Both the position numbers and the translations under genes were made by a program. A DNA stretch of 64,000 nucleotides from Rhizobiaceae bacterium (GTDB lineage: Bacteria; Pseudomonadota; Alphaproteobacteria; Rhizobiales; Rhizobiaceae), in the NCBI GenBank assembly GCA_025698895.1, contig JAILWO010000003.1, positions 558,001 through 622,000 on the forward strand. Reading direction: 5' to 3'. The notes below the pieces were generated by a model that saw only the letters and a list, made by a program, of their open reading frames with translations, was not told where the DNA came from and made no database searches. This document shows, one piece after another, positions 53,284 to 63,845 of the stretch. The stretch's first letter is position 1; each line of letters begins with the position of its first letter.

Positions 53284-55713
53284 TTAGTTCTGGAACGCGG
53301 AGGAATTCGTGCCGAAATCGCCTAACGTTCGCAGCGAGAGCTGGAAGCCGAAGCTTCGGTCGACTTCGGCCGTAGGCGATGAGCGTGTCTGGGTCAAGGT
53401 CACGCCGAACACGATGCACTCATCTGCATAGGCGAATCCCAAGCGGTCGCTGGAAAAGTAGCCTCCCTCGATGTCGTAGGTCCGGCCTCCGTAGGTGCTC
53501 CAGTTCTCGTGGAACTGCAGCCGGCCTCCGACGGTGATCTCCTCGCGGTCGTTGGGGAAGCCGTAGCGGGGCTGCGCCTCGATAAAAGCGTACTGCGTGC
53601 TCACCGTCACGCGGTCGTTTCGATAGGCCGCCCTCAGTTCGCCGCGGCGCATGTCGAAATCCTCCTCGTCAAACCGGCCGGCCGCCGCCATCGACAGGCC
53701 GAAGGGCGTCCCCAGCCCGACGAGCCCCACATAGTCGGAACGGTCGGTCTCAAGACCCGAGAAGGCACCGGCATTGACCAGATCAGGCGACGCGTAGGAA
53801 TTCACGCCGGCCAGATGGAAGGACTGGCCAAAGATGGCGTTGGCGGTCCAGCCGTCCGCGAACGTGCCGGAGTAGCGAAAGCCGAGATTTGCGCGCGTGC
53901 CGCCCTCGATCCGGTCGTAACCCGAGAACTTGTCGCGCTCGAACAGCGAGGCCGCGTCGAACACCAGGCTCTGGGCGTCCTCGTTCGGGATGCCGAGCGA
54001 TCCGGCGTAGCGCTCGTCGGGCCTTGCGAATATTTGCGCGATCGGCTCCAGCACGTGGCTGGCGCTGGTGGTGGAAAACAGGACCGGCCAGCGCAGTTCC
54101 AGCCCGGCGGTCGCCATGTAGCGATAGTAGGAGGCGCGAACATCCGCCGACACGCCCGCGCTCGCCGCCTGCGCGTTGATCGCCGCGATCGACTGCGAAG
54201 ACACGTCCAGGAAGGTGGCGTCGCCCTGCGCGTGCAGCAGCGGCGTGATGACGAGGCCGCCCGGCGTGATGAAGGAGCGCTTCCACTCGGCTTCCGCGGT
54301 CGTGCGGCCGGTCGTGCCCTGCAGGCCGCGTGTGGCCGAACCCGGCCCTTCGCCGGGATCGAAGATGCCGTTGCGGTTCGTGTCGGTGAAACCCGGAAAA
54401 TCCAGTTCCTCGCGGTAGAGAATGCGCGAGTTGATGTCGATGTTCAGTTCGCCGCCGGCGATCGGTTCGTCCGGCGTGTAGGAATAGTCGAAGGTCGGTA
54501 GGGCCCAGGCCTGGCGCGGGTTCAGCACGCTTGCGCTTAGTCCGCGTGCCGGGTTGGGATAGTCGAGCGACGCCTCCTGATACTGGAAGCGCATGGCCCG
54601 CAGGTCGAAATAGTTCCGCTCGTTCAGCCCGGTCAGATAAATCTCGGACCGGTGCACGAGCTGGTCATAACCGTCGATGCCATAATCCCTGGAAAAGTTC
54701 TTGTCGCTCTGGACGAGAATGTCCCAGCCGAACGCCCAGCGCGGATTGATCTTGAAATCGCCCTTGGTGGCGAGCATCAGCCGCGTCTTGTTCGGATCGG
54801 ACGCGAGGCCGCTGCCGACCGTCGGTCTTCCACGGTCGTCCCGAAGTTCCTCGGGATCCTGCTGGTGGATGCCGGCGACCTTGAGATTGTACTGGCCGTT
54901 GTTGAACTGCTGGCGCCACTCGGCCTCGCCGAGGAAACCCTGCTTGCTATAATAGGTGCCGCTGAACGTCAGGTCGTAGGTGGGGGACAGCGCGACATAG
55001 AAGGGGACCTTCACGCCGAAACCCAGATCGCTCTTGTAGGCGATGCCGGGCGTCAGGAAGCCCGTTTTCCGCTTCACCGTATGGTCCGGAACCTCCATGA
55101 AAGGGAAATAGGCGATCGGCAGGCCGAAAAGCTCGAAGCGGGCATTGTGAAACCTGATCGTCTTCTTCTTCTGGTTCCAGACGATGGTCTGGCTCTTGAT
55201 CCTCCAGATGGCCGGCTTGTCGGGCTGCTCCTCGCACGGTTCGCAGGCCGTGTAGACGCCGTTGTTGAAGGTGGTGACGTTGTCGTCCTGCCGGCGCGCA
55301 CTTTCGGCGCCGAAGTAGGTCTTGTCGGTCGTCTCCACCTGCAGCGCGTTGAGGAAGCCTTCGGCGAAATCGTCGGTGACGTCGATCTGATCCGAATAGA
55401 TCTTCGTTCCCTCGGGGTCGACGATCTCGACATCGCCGCTCGCCATGAGCCGGCCCGTGCGGCGGTCATAGGTTACGCGCCGCGCCACCAGCCGGTTGCC
55501 ATCATAGTCGATCTGGACACCGCCGGCGGCCGTGACCGTGTCGCGGTCATTGTCGAAGGTCAGCGTGTCGGCCTCGAGCAGCATCTGGCCGTTGCTCTGC
55601 GCCAGGGCCTGCCCATAGATCGTCGCGCCAGCGACGGCCGCGAAGGCCAGCGCCGCGACGCCACCAAGAGCGATCCGCCGAATCGTCCCGCGCTGCGATG
55701 GGCGCACCGCCAT
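53284..55713 (-). CDS. lptD: LPS-assembly protein LptD
   Basis: 809 aa from the ATG at 55713, coupled to the lptG stop by ATGA overlap. LptD is the outer-membrane barrel that inserts LPS with LptE. A signal region precedes the OstA/LptA-like beta-jellyroll (MLLEADTLTFDNDRDTVTAAGG...). Two Cys residues are visible in ACEPCEEQ. The barrel domain extends to the C-terminus, ending in an aromatic-rich strand. The open frame continues upstream through lptG; that extension was rejected. Confidence 0.95.
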   Translation of the reverse strand: MAVRPSQRGTIRRIALGGVAALAFAAVAGATIYGQALAQSNGQMLLEADTLTFDNDRDTVTAAGGVQIDYDGNRLVARRVTYDRRTGRLMASGDVEIVDPEGTKIYSDQIDVTDDFAEGFLNALQVETTDKTYFGAESARRQDDNVTTFNNGVYTACEPCEEQPDKPAIWRIKSQTIVWNQKKKTIRFHNARFELFGLPIAYFPFMEVPDHTVKRKTGFLTPGIAYKSDLGFGVKVPFYVALSPTYDLTFSGTYYSKQGFLGEAEWRQQFNNGQYNLKVAGIHQQDPEELRDDRGRPTVGSGLASDPNKTRLMLATKGDFKINPRWAFGWDILVQSDKNFSRDYGIDGYDQLVHRSEIYLTGLNERNYFDLRAMRFQYQEASLDYPNPARGLSASVLNPRQAWALPTFDYSYTPDEPIAGGELNIDINSRILYREELDFPGFTDTNRNGIFDPGEGPGSATRGLQGTTGRTTAEAEWKRSFITPGGLVITPLLHAQGDATFLDVSSQSIAAINAQAASAGVSADVRASYYRYMATAGLELRWPVLFSTTSASHVLEPIAQIFARPDERYAGSLGIPNEDAQSLVFDAASLFERDKFSGYDRIEGGTRANLGFRYSGTFADGWTANAIFGQSFHLAGVNSYASPDLVNAGAFSGLETDRSDYVGLVGLGTPFGLSMAAAGRFDEEDFDMRRGELRAAYRNDRVTVSTQYAFIEAQPRYGFPNDREEITVGGRLQFHENWSTYGGRTYDIEGGYFSSDRLGFAYADECIVFGVTLTQTRSSPTAEVDRSFGFQLSLRTLGDFGTNSSAFQN

Positions 55714-56801
55714 CAGCCGTCTTCCCTGTAGAGCAGGAATGATATGCCGTAAAAGAGCCCTACCGTCACCGGAAACCACGCAGCTACCACAGGCGGAACG
55801 GTCCCGGTGCTGCCGAATGCCGTCACCAGAGCCGTAACGACATAAAGCAGAAAGCCGGCGAGGATTCCACCCAGAATGAGGGCGGTGGACTGCCCCATTC
55901 TGGCGAAGCGAAGCGACACAGTCGCCGCGATCAGGGTCATGGCGACCAGGAGCGCCGGCAGCGCCACGAGCGAGTGGTAGTGCATCGCAAAGGCATTGGC
56001 ACTCAGACCGAAGGACCGCGCGGCCTCGATCTTGTCGCCCAGTTCCAGAAAGGGGATCGTTTCCGGACGCGCCAGACGTTCCTGAACGAATTCGGGTTCC
56101 AGATTCGTGGGCACTTCCAGCCGCTCGACCTTTTCCGGTCGTGACCCGGCCCTTCGTCTGGTGACGTCGACGAGTTCCCAATATCCGTCCTCCAGCGACG
56201 CGTTTTTCGCGTCGAGCCGTTCGGCGATCGAGCCGTCCTGCGCCAGGCGCAGGAATGTCGCATCGGCCATTGTCAGGCCTTGGTCGAGGATCGAGCGCGC
56301 GCCGATAATCGTAGTGCCTTCCTCCGTCTCCTGGCGGATCCAGGGGGCAATGTCGTTTGAGATCGCGATCGCGGTGCCCGTTCTCAGGTCGGCCTCGAGG
56401 TTCTCCGATCGCGCAAGGCCGTTCGCGGCAAGCGGATTGAGGACGAAGATCGTTGCAAGCCCGAACAGGATCGCGCCGATACAGGCCGGCGCGAGGAACT
56501 GCCACGCCGAGATGCCCGCGGACCGGGCTATCACGAGTTCGTTCTTCCGGTTGAGCGAAACCAGCGTCGCCATAGCGGCGAAAAGGCCGACGAAGGGAAC
56601 CGAATTCTGCATGAGCATCGGGACCCGCAGGCTCGAAATCGCCATTGCGAGTCCGAAACTGAAGCCCGGCAGACCGCTCATGCGGTTGGAGAACTCGGTG
56701 AAATCGATGATGAAGATAAGCGCGAACACCCCGAAGAAGATCCACCCCGCAATGGCGAGGTAGCGTCTGAGAAAGTAGCTGCCGAGCGTCAGGCCGATCA
56801 T
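55713..56801 (-). CDS. lptG: LPS export ABC transporter permease LptG
   Basis: 362 aa from the ATG at 56801, overlapping the lptF stop by 4 bases. With LptF and the ATPase LptB it extracts LPS from the inner membrane. Six membrane helices flank a periplasmic beta-jellyroll (about residues 135-265). The family-typical cytoplasmic segment LVSLNRKNELVIARSAGIS, which contacts LptB, is near 80-98. lptB is not in the window. Confidence 0.95.
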   Translation of the reverse strand: MIGLTLGSYFLRRYLAIAGWIFFGVFALIFIIDFTEFSNRMSGLPGFSFGLAMAISSLRVPMLMQNSVPFVGLFAAMATLVSLNRKNELVIARSAGISAWQFLAPACIGAILFGLATIFVLNPLAANGLARSENLEADLRTGTAIAISNDIAPWIRQETEEGTTIIGARSILDQGLTMADATFLRLAQDGSIAERLDAKNASLEDGYWELVDVTRRRAGSRPEKVERLEVPTNLEPEFVQERLARPETIPFLELGDKIEAARSFGLSANAFAMHYHSLVALPALLVAMTLIAATVSLRFARMGQSTALILGGILAGFLLYVVTALVTAFGSTGTVPPVVAAWFPVTVGLFYGISFLLYREDG

Positions 56802-58000
56802 GTCTTGGCCGGTCCCGCGCCAACCAGCGCTCTGGAGCGGGCGGCCGCGTATGACAGGCGCGCCCTTGCTTTCTCGAAAATCGTCGCGAGCTGTTCGGTG
56901 CGCCGTGTCGGCAGCTCCATCGTCCGGTTCGTCGCCATGAACCAGACCGGCAGGAGAACTCCGGCCGCGATCACCAGATAGATCACCGGTATCCAGGCCG
57001 CCGAGCTTTGCGCCTTGCCGACGACGAAATAGCCCGCCCACCGTATCAGCAGACTGATGAGAAGGGCCGTTATGAGCGGATGCACCCGGGCCTCGCGGTG
57101 AGAGCGGGCGTCGCCGGCCACCGCCAGCGCGACTAGGGCGAAGACGAGGCCGTACAGCCAGTCGGTGAACCGCTTGTGCAACTCGGCCCGGAACGCCTGT
57201 GGGGTTTGCTGGTACACCCTGTCGGTCGTGTCGGGATTAAGCAGGAAGGCCAGCGACCGATCCTTCGCGAAATAGGTGATCTGGCCGGTCGCGGCGGAAA
57301 ATTGCGACAGGTCGAAGGCGTAGGACGTGAAGCGCACCACGGAAACCTCGCCCGCGGCGTCCCGGCGATGGACCTCTCCGTCGCTCATCAGGAGGGTGCT
57401 GCCCTGATCGCCCGAAACCACGGAACCTTCCCTGGCGTAGTAGATGAGGTCGAGATCGTCGGCGCGCGAATCGATGACGACAAGCTCCCCCAGCCGGCCG
57501 CTTGGCAGCCTTTCGCCGATCTGGACGTAGAGCCCATCCTCGACCTTCCGGAAGCTGCCCTCCTGGATGAAGGTCGACAGCAGGTCGCCATGCGCGTTCG
57601 CCAGCAGTTCGCGGAACCGCGTCTTTGTTGCCGGGTCGATGACATTGGCGAACACGAAGGAGGTTACGCAGGCGAGCAGCGCAAGCACGAGGATCGGCCT
57701 GTAGATCGCCGAGCGGGACGCGCCGGACGCGCCGATGACGGACAGCTCCGAATCGACATTCATGGAACTGAGCGTATGCGCCGCCGCGATGGCCACGGCG
57801 AACGGGATCACCTCCGGCACCACCGAGGGAAGCATGAGCGTCGCGAGTTCAAGGAAAGCCGCGGCCGACTGCCCGCTGTCGGTGACCAGATTGATGCGGG
57901 TCAGCGCCTGGGTCATCCACACGATCGCGAGCACCGACAAGAGGGCGCCGATGAATATGCCGAAAGCGCGGCGGAATATGTAGCGCTCGATCAGTTTCAT
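56798..58000 (-). CDS. lptF: LPS export ABC transporter permease LptF
   Basis: 400 aa from the ATG at 58000. Starts [20 protein letters not shown] and shows the YjgP/YjgQ fold of six helices plus a periplasmic domain. The LptB-contacting region includes [20 protein letters not shown]. It is the first gene of the lptF-lptG-lptD-surA-like-pdxA-rsmA run, and all neighbours overlap or lie within 130 bases. It is divergent from pepA across about 310 bases. Confidence 0.95.
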   Translation of the reverse strand: MKLIERYIFRRAFGIFIGALLSVLAIVWMTQALTRINLVTDSGQSAAAFLELATLMLPSVVPEVIPFAVAIAAAHTLSSMNVDSELSVIGASGASRSAIYRPILVLALLACVTSFVFANVIDPATKTRFRELLANAHGDLLSTFIQEGSFRKVEDGLYVQIGERLPSGRLGELVVIDSRADDLDLIYYAREGSVVSGDQGSTLLMSDGEVHRRDAAGEVSVVRFTSYAFDLSQFSAATGQITYFAKDRSLAFLLNPDTTDRVYQQTPQAFRAELHKRFTDWLYGLVFALVALAVAGDARSHREARVHPLITALLISLLIRWAGYFVVGKAQSSAAWIPVIYLVIAAGVLLPVWFMATNRTMELPTRRTEQLATIFEKARARLSYAAARSRALVGAGPAKT

Positions 58001-58312
58001 GCCGGAGGGGATTGGCCTTTCAGGCGATTGCTCGGCGGCCTGGCCGGCGCGAAAGATGCGCCGACGGTCGGTACCACTCGTAGGGTTCGATCGAATTGTC
58101 GGCAAGTTCGGCTAAAAAAGGGCCAAGGTAAAGGGTTAACGGTTCGTTACCGGCGGTTGCGGCGATGGCGGAACTGGTCCATCCGGCCGGGAGCGCGGCC
58201 GCCGGATGCCCCGCCGCCCCTTGCCAATGGCGCCAAAAGCGACAAGATCGCGCGCCAAGCACCCTCGGGCCAAAGCGCCCGCCTTCCCGCATCCTCCTGG
58301 TTTGGAGACCTC
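58001..58312. promoter_or_regulatory. divergent lptF/pepA intergenic region
   Basis: 312 bases without a gene. GTTAAC-GGTTCG-TTAC at about 58136-58148 is an imperfect dyad in an AT-richer patch and may mark the promoters. The pepA side has a GGAG site just before the ATG. I see no clear -35/-10 pair. Confidence 0.35.
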
Positions 58313-59809
58313 ATGTCACAGAAAGTTCAGATCAGCTTTACGAAGTTCGGCACTCCGAAGGCGGCTGTCGTCGCCGTTCTGGCGGCGGTCGGTCCGGCTG
58401 TTGGCGAGAACGCGAGACAGTGCGATCCGGCCGGAGCACTGACGCGGGCGTTCGGGATCGCGGAGTTCACCGGCAAGCTCGCCTCCGATGTTGACGTGCT
58501 TGCGCCGGAAGGGGCGTCGCATGACCGTCTGCTCGCGATCGGCGTCGGGAAGCCGACCGAACTCGGCGCCGACGCCCTCATGAAGGTTGGTGGCGCGCTT
58601 GCGGCGAAGACGGGAAGATCGGCCGATGTGGCCCTGGTGGCCGAAATTGCGGATTTCGACCTCGAGCCCGGACAGGTGGCGGACCTGGCGCTCGGCTTTC
58701 TCCTGCGCAGCTATGCGTTCGATCGCTACAAGACCAAGAAGAACGATGCGGACGACAAGAAGCCCGAGCCGAAAACTCGCAAGCTGACAATTCACTGCTC
58801 CAACCCGACTGCCGCCCGCAAGGCCTGGCAGCGGGCGGAAGCGGTCGGGCAGGGCGTTGCGCTGGCGCGCGACCTGGTCAATGAGCCCGCCAATATTCTC
58901 GGTCCGCTCGAGTTCACCGCGAAGGCCAGGGAGCTCGAACAACTCGGCGTCAAGGTCGAGATCCTGACCGAGAAGGAAATGAAGAAGCTCGGCATGGGTG
59001 CGCTCCTGGGCGTTGCCCAGGGTTCGGCCCGGCCGCCGCGCATGGTTATCATGCAGTGGAACGGCGGCAAACCGAAGGACAAACCGGTCGCCTTCGTGGG
59101 CAAGGGGGTTGTGTTTGACAGCGGCGGGATCTCGATCAAGCCGGCCGGCGGCATGGAAGACATGAAAGGAGACATGGGCGGAGCGGCCGCCGTGACCGGC
59201 CTCATGCACGCGCTCGCCGCCAGGAAGGCCAAGGCCAATGTCGTCGGCATCATCGGGCTGGTCGAGAACATGGTCGACGGCAACGCCCAGCGGCCGGGCG
59301 ACATCGTCACGTCCATGTCGGGCCAGACGATCGAGGTGCTCAACACCGATGCCGAGGGCCGCCTGGTACTGGCCGACGCGCTCTGGTACTGCCGCGACCG
59401 GTTCGACCCGCGATTCATGGTCAATCTGGCGACGCTGACCGGTGCGATTCTGATCGCCCTTGGCAACCAGCATGCCGGGCTGTTCTCCAACAATGATGAA
59501 CTGGCCACCCGCCTGTCCGAGGCCGGCGTCTCGACGGCCGAAAGGGTCTGGCGCATGCCGCTTTCGCCGGATTACGACCGGCTGATCGATTCCAAGAACG
59601 CCGACATGAAGAACATCGGCGGCCGGCACGCGGGCTCGATTACCGCGGCGCAGTTTCTGCAACGCTTCGTCAAGGACACGCCCTGGGCGCATCTCGACGT
59701 CGCCGGCACCGCGATGGGATCGCCGTCCAATGAGTACAATCAATCCTGGGGATCGGGCTGGGGCGTGCGCCTTCTCGACAGGCTCGTCGCGGATCACTAC
59801 GAGAGCTGA
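58313..59809 (+). CDS. pepA: leucyl aminopeptidase (M17)
   Basis: 498 aa from the ATG at 58313 (GGAG 6 bases upstream). M17 aminopeptidases remove N-terminal residues with two metal ions. The signature NTDAEGRL is at 344-351. Lys264 in [13 protein letters not shown] and [10 protein letters not shown] supply metal and catalytic residues. The N-terminal macro-like domain covers residues 1-160. Some M17 proteins also act as DNA-binding regulators (XerA); whether this one does is unknown. It precedes holC by 32 bases. Confidence 0.96.
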   Translation: MSQKVQISFTKFGTPKAAVVAVLAAVGPAVGENARQCDPAGALTRAFGIAEFTGKLASDVDVLAPEGASHDRLLAIGVGKPTELGADALMKVGGALAAKTGRSADVALVAEIADFDLEPGQVADLALGFLLRSYAFDRYKTKKNDADDKKPEPKTRKLTIHCSNPTAARKAWQRAEAVGQGVALARDLVNEPANILGPLEFTAKARELEQLGVKVEILTEKEMKKLGMGALLGVAQGSARPPRMVIMQWNGGKPKDKPVAFVGKGVVFDSGGISIKPAGGMEDMKGDMGGAAAVTGLMHALAARKAKANVVGIIGLVENMVDGNAQRPGDIVTSMSGQTIEVLNTDAEGRLVLADALWYCRDRFDPRFMVNLATLTGAILIALGNQHAGLFSNNDELATRLSEAGVSTAERVWRMPLSPDYDRLIDSKNADMKNIGGRHAGSITAAQFLQRFVKDTPWAHLDVAGTAMGSPSNEYNQSWGSGWGVRLLDRLVADHYES

Positions 59810-59841
59810 GCCGGGCCGGTCCGGCGAACAGGTGCGCGAAA

Positions 59842-60294
59842 TTGGCAGAGGTCTGGTTCTACCATCTCACCGATTCCACGCTGGAAGGAGTCCTGCCGGA
59901 CCTTCTGGAGCGCTCCCTGTCGCGCGGCTGGCGCGCCGTCATTCAGGCAGGCGCCGAAGAGCGTCGCGATGCGCTGGATTCACACCTTTGGACCTATCGC
60001 GATCGCTCCTTCCTCGCCCACGGCACCGATCGCGAGCCGCATGTCGAACACCAGCCGATCGTGCTGACCACCGGCCCGGCCAATCCGAACGGGGCCACGG
60101 TGCGCTTCATGGTGGACGGCGCCGGGCCGACGCCGCACATGGATGATTACGAACGGATCGTGTTCATGTTCGACGGTCACGATGCCGACCAACTCTCCGC
60201 GGCGCGCGTGGAGTGGAAGCGGCTCAAGACCTCCGGCGTCGCGGTCAGCTACTGGCGCCAGAACGAGGGCGGTCGGTGGGAGAAGCAGGCGTGA
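59842..60294 (+). CDS. holC: DNA polymerase III subunit chi
   Basis: 150 aa from a TTG at 59842; no ATG is available nearby. HolC links the clamp loader to SSB. The family start EVWFYHLTDSTLEGVLPDLLE and the segment DSHLWTYRDRSFLAHG are typical; the P/QPI(V)LTT strand and ERIVFMFDGHDADQL follow. The pepA-holC pairing is common across proteobacteria. It overlaps the next gene by 4 bases (GTGA). Confidence 0.92.
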   Translation: MAEVWFYHLTDSTLEGVLPDLLERSLSRGWRAVIQAGAEERRDALDSHLWTYRDRSFLAHGTDREPHVEHQPIVLTTGPANPNGATVRFMVDGAGPTPHMDDYERIVFMFDGHDADQLSAARVEWKRLKTSGVAVSYWRQNEGGRWEKQA

Positions 60295-60908
60295 GGGTCC
60301 TGCTGCGGATCATGTTCGGTCTGATGATCGTCGTGGGAGCGCTGCTGGCGATCGTCTATCCTTGGTCGGCCGACACGATTGGGAACTACGAGGCGGGCCG
60401 TCACACCCTCTTCGAGGATGGGGAGTGGCGGTCCGCAATCCAGATACTCGAGGCCGCGCAGGCTCCGATCTCCGTTCTGGTCTCCATGACGGTTGAGCGG
60501 GAATTCGCCCCCGATGATGCACGGCCGGTGCTGACCATAACCGCTTCCACGGGCGATCGAACAGCGCTTTCGAGCGCGCTTCCCTTTGCGGAGAGGCCGC
60601 CGACCAAGCCCAGCCCCCAGGCCAATGAAGCGACCTATCGCACGGAAGCCGGTCGCATCAAGGACGTTACCGGCGGCGTCTACGTCTTCGAAGCGGCCCC
60701 GGCCGAGGCGGAGGGGATCGCGTTCGAGGAAGTCGAGATCATCCTGCGCGCCGGCGCCTTCGAACTCGATCCGCGTGCGCGGCCGGCTGGTTTCGCAATG
60801 ATCGGTCTGGGGCTTGTCGGGTTTCTGCTTTCCCTGCGGCGGATCATGCCGCGATGGACTGGCGGTTCCGACGACCGGCGGTCACGGCGCGGATGGGGCC
60901 GCGAATAG
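60291..60908 (+). CDS. hypothetical membrane protein
   Basis: 205 aa from a GTG that overlaps the holC stop. One membrane helix at each end (residues 5-22 and about 164-183) brackets a periplasmic-looking domain of about 130 residues with ISVLVSMTVEREF and YVFEAAPAEAEGI. The C-terminal tail is Arg-rich. I do not recognise a family. The coupling to holC suggests co-expression only; a functional link is not implied. Confidence 0.65.
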   Translation: MRVLLRIMFGLMIVVGALLAIVYPWSADTIGNYEAGRHTLFEDGEWRSAIQILEAAQAPISVLVSMTVEREFAPDDARPVLTITASTGDRTALSSALPFAERPPTKPSPQANEATYRTEAGRIKDVTGGVYVFEAAPAEAEGIAFEEVEIILRAGAFELDPRARPAGFAMIGLGLVGFLLSLRRIMPRWTGGSDDRRSRRGWGRE

Positions 60909-60974
60909 CGGAGCCTCGCGATCGAAGTGTCGATGCGGGGGCACCGCGACTCCGTTCCCGGTACCAGGCACCCG

Positions 60975-61781
60975 TCAGATATCGTCGAAATCGCCCGACC
61001 GGCCCCTGCCGGACGCGAAGCGCTGGGCGCCGGCCTCGCCCTCCGCCTTGAAGGTTCCTGCGCTCAGCCACTCGTTCACCAGCGCCGGCGCCAGGCCGAG
61101 CGACCACTGGTCGATCGCCGAGCGCCGGTCGGCGCGCATGCATTGTTGCGGAAAGCGGGCGATCTCCGAGGCGAGTTCTACCGCGGCCTCGACAGCCTCG
61201 CCGTCGCCGACCAGCCGGTTGGCGAGGCCGATGGCCAGACATTCCTCGGCATCGACCCTTCGCCCGGTCAGGATCAGGTCCATGGCGCGGCCGTGGCCGA
61301 CGATCCGGGGCAGGCGGATCGTTCCGCCGTCGATCAGCGGCACGCCCCATCGCCGGCAATAGACGCCCATATAGGCCGAGCGCTCCATCACCCGCATGTC
61401 GCACCACAGCGCCAGCTCCATGCCGCCCGCGACCGCCGGTCCCGTGACGGCGGCGATGACGGGCTTGGACAGGTCGAGCCGGGTCGGCCCCATCGGCCCC
61501 TTTCGCGGCCGATCGTCATGACCATCGAAACCAGCGTCGAGTTCGTGCTCGGCCCACCAGCCGGCGTCCATGCCGGCGGCGGCGCGCTTCAGATCGAAGC
61601 CGGCGCAGAACGCGCCCGGCCGGCCGGCAAGCACCGCCACCCTCATCGCTTCGTCCCGATCGAAATTCACGAAGGTTTCGAACAGGCGCGCGGCCGTTTC
61701 GGGGTCGACCGCGTTGCGCGCCTCGGGCCGGTCGAGCGTGACCACAAGGACCGCGCCGCGCCTTTCGGACCTGACACTCAT
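60975..61781 (-). CDS. enoyl-CoA hydratase/isomerase family protein
   Basis: 268 aa crotonase-fold protein. The oxyanion-hole segments AGRPGAFCAGFDLKR and VTGPAVAGGMELALWCD are present; the Glu in GGMELAL is at one catalytic position. The second catalytic Glu of true hydratases is not obvious (the segment reads GVPLIDGGTIRLPRI), so this may be an isomerase, hydrolase or other branch. Its ATG overlaps the ABC-F stop by 4 bases, so the two are coupled. Confidence 0.9.
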   Translation of the reverse strand: MSVRSERRGAVLVVTLDRPEARNAVDPETAARLFETFVNFDRDEAMRVAVLAGRPGAFCAGFDLKRAAAGMDAGWWAEHELDAGFDGHDDRPRKGPMGPTRLDLSKPVIAAVTGPAVAGGMELALWCDMRVMERSAYMGVYCRRWGVPLIDGGTIRLPRIVGHGRAMDLILTGRRVDAEECLAIGLANRLVGDGEAVEAAVELASEIARFPQQCMRADRRSAIDQWSLGLAPALVNEWLSAGTFKAEGEAGAQRFASGRGRSGDFDDI

Positions 61782-63664
61782 GCCGCCATGCCTTCCTCGT
61801 ACTCCATCGACAGCCTGAGCCAGGTCTCTTCCTGCCGAGCCAGATTGGTGGAAATCTCGGCGCGTTCCTTGGCGAGTTGCGTCGCGGCCTTTGGATCCTT
61901 CTCGTAGAGGGTCGGATCGGCGAGCTGGTCCTCGATCGAATCGATCCGTCTTTTCAGACGCTCGATCAGCCCTTCCGTGGCCCTGATCTGCTTGGCGAGC
62001 GGCTCCAGCGCCGCGCGCTTCTGGGCGGCCTCGCGACGCTTTTCGGCCTTGGAAGCCTTGTCGGCCTCACGCGCTTCCTTCCGCTCGCGGGACTGGCCGG
62101 CCGACCCTGTCACCTCGGCCTTGTAATCGCTCAGGTCGCCATCGTAGCTGCGCACCTGGCCGTCCCTGACGAGCCAAAGCCTGTCTACGGTCGCCTCGAT
62201 CAGGTGCCGGTCGTGACTGATGAGGATGACGGCGCCCGGAAACTCGTTGAGCGCATGGATGAGCTGCTCGCGGCTGTCGATGTCGAGATGGTTCGTCGGC
62301 TCGTCCAGGATGAAAAGATTTGGTCCTTCGAAGGAGGCGAGTCCCAGAAGCAGCCGGGCCTTCTCGCCGCCCGACAGGTCTCGCGCGGGCGTATCCATCT
62401 TTTCGGTGGTGAGGCCCATGCGGGCCACCCGAGCCCGCACTTTCGATTCGGCGGCCTCGGGCATCAGCCGGCGCACATGCGCGACCGCGCTTTCGTCGGG
62501 GCGCAAATCGTCGAGCTGATGCTGGGCGAACATCGCGACCTTCAGTCCGGGCGCCACCGTCATCGTGCCGGCTTCCGGCTTCAGCCGGCCCGACAGGAGC
62601 TTGGCGAAGGTGGACTTGCCGTTGCCGTTGGCGCCCAGAAGCGCGATGCGGTCGTCAGCGTCGATCCTCAGCGTCAGGTTCTTCAGCACGGGATTTCCGG
62701 GCTCGTAGCCGACGGCGCCGCCCGAGAGGGCGATGATCGGTGACGCCACGGTCTTCGCCGGTTCGGGAAAGTCGAACGGCCGGAACGTTTCGTCGACGAT
62801 CAGGTCGATCGGCTTGAGCTTCTCCAGGGCCTTCAGGCGCGATTGCGCCTGCCTTGCCTTGGTGGCTTGCGCGCGGAACCGGTCGACAAAGGCCTGCATG
62901 TGCTTGCGGTGTGCTTCCTGCTTGACCCGCGCCTTCTCGAGATGCTCGGCCTTTTCCGCCCTCTGTCGTTCGAATTGGTCGTAGCCGCCGCGCCACAGCG
63001 TCAGTTTCCGATGTTCCAGGTGAACGATCGAGGAGACCGCGCGGTTGAGCAGGTCGCGATCGTGGCTGATCAGAAGGACCGTGTGCGGGTACTTCGCCAC
63101 ATAGTTCTCAAGCCAGACCGTGCCTTCCAGGTCGAGATAGTTGGTCGGCTCGTCCAGCAGCAGCAGGTCGGGTTCCGAGAACAGGACCGCCGCGAGCGCC
63201 ACGCGCATGCGCCAGCCGCCGGAGAAGGACGACGCCGGCCGTTTCTGCGCAGCCTCGTCGAAACCGAGACCGGACAAGATCGTCGCGGCGCGCGCCTCGG
63301 CCGAGTGTGCGCCGATGTCGGTCAGCCGGGCGTGAATCTCGGCGATGCGGGCGGCGTCCCTGGTCCCCTTCTCCTCGGCCAGAAGCGCGGCCCGCTCGGT
63401 GTCGGCTGCCAGCACGATGTCGATCAGGGGCTCGCTAGTCCCCGGTGCCTCCTGGGCAACCTGACCGATCCGGGTTCCCTTCGGCATCGAGATCGTGCCA
63501 GTCTCGGATGGAAGCTCCCCGGTGATGGCGCGGAACAGGGTCGTCTTGCCGGTGCCGTTGCGTCCGACGAGACCGGCCTTCGTTCCCGCAGGAAACGTCA
63601 GCGTTGCGTGGTCGAGCAGGAGCCGGCCCGCGATGCGCAGCGAAAGGTCGTCGATGATCAGCAT
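61778..63664 (-). CDS. ABC-F family ATPase (Uup/YheS type)
   Basis: 628 aa with two ATPase domains and no membrane segment, which marks ABC-F proteins acting on ribosomes. Walker A sites: GRNGTGKTTL (about 35-44) and GANGNGKSTF (about 345). Signatures: FSGGWRMRVALA and LSGGEKARLLLG. Walker B sites LLLLDEPTNYLD and LFILDEPTNHLD follow. The linker between domains (about 235-290) is Lys/Ala-rich. The C-terminal coiled-coil (about 530-628) is typical of Uup/YheS. It is coupled to the enoyl-CoA hydratase gene. Confidence 0.95.
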   Translation of the reverse strand: MLIIDDLSLRIAGRLLLDHATLTFPAGTKAGLVGRNGTGKTTLFRAITGELPSETGTISMPKGTRIGQVAQEAPGTSEPLIDIVLAADTERAALLAEEKGTRDAARIAEIHARLTDIGAHSAEARAATILSGLGFDEAAQKRPASSFSGGWRMRVALAAVLFSEPDLLLLDEPTNYLDLEGTVWLENYVAKYPHTVLLISHDRDLLNRAVSSIVHLEHRKLTLWRGGYDQFERQRAEKAEHLEKARVKQEAHRKHMQAFVDRFRAQATKARQAQSRLKALEKLKPIDLIVDETFRPFDFPEPAKTVASPIIALSGGAVGYEPGNPVLKNLTLRIDADDRIALLGANGNGKSTFAKLLSGRLKPEAGTMTVAPGLKVAMFAQHQLDDLRPDESAVAHVRRLMPEAAESKVRARVARMGLTTEKMDTPARDLSGGEKARLLLGLASFEGPNLFILDEPTNHLDIDSREQLIHALNEFPGAVILISHDRHLIEATVDRLWLVRDGQVRSYDGDLSDYKAEVTGSAGQSRERKEAREADKASKAEKRREAAQKRAALEPLAKQIRATEGLIERLKRRIDSIEDQLADPTLYEKDPKAATQLAKERAEISTNLARQEETWLRLSMEYEEGMAA

Positions 63665-63845
63665 GCTGGCCTTGTGGCCGAGGCGGTGCGCGAAGGCAAG
63701 GGGGAGTCCGACGGCCCCGACGGAGGCCTCAGTACCGGACGGTCCGCATCCCCGCTGCGATCACCAAGGCTGCGGCCTGAAACCATTCCCCATCATTGTT
63801 CATGCCGTCCCAGATCACGAGTGCGGAGCATTGCAATATCCCCAC

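Noticed and set aside
53284-56823. A single 1179-codon frame covering lptD and most of lptG
   Set aside because: The frame is merely open across lptG. LptD starts at the ATG overlapping the lptG stop, where its signal sequence begins, and LptG is a complete protein in another frame.
57176-59809. An 877-codon frame reading through the lptF region into pepA
   Set aside because: The first 379 codons are antisense to lptF and lack protein-like composition. PepA begins at the ATG at 58313 with its own ribosome-binding site.
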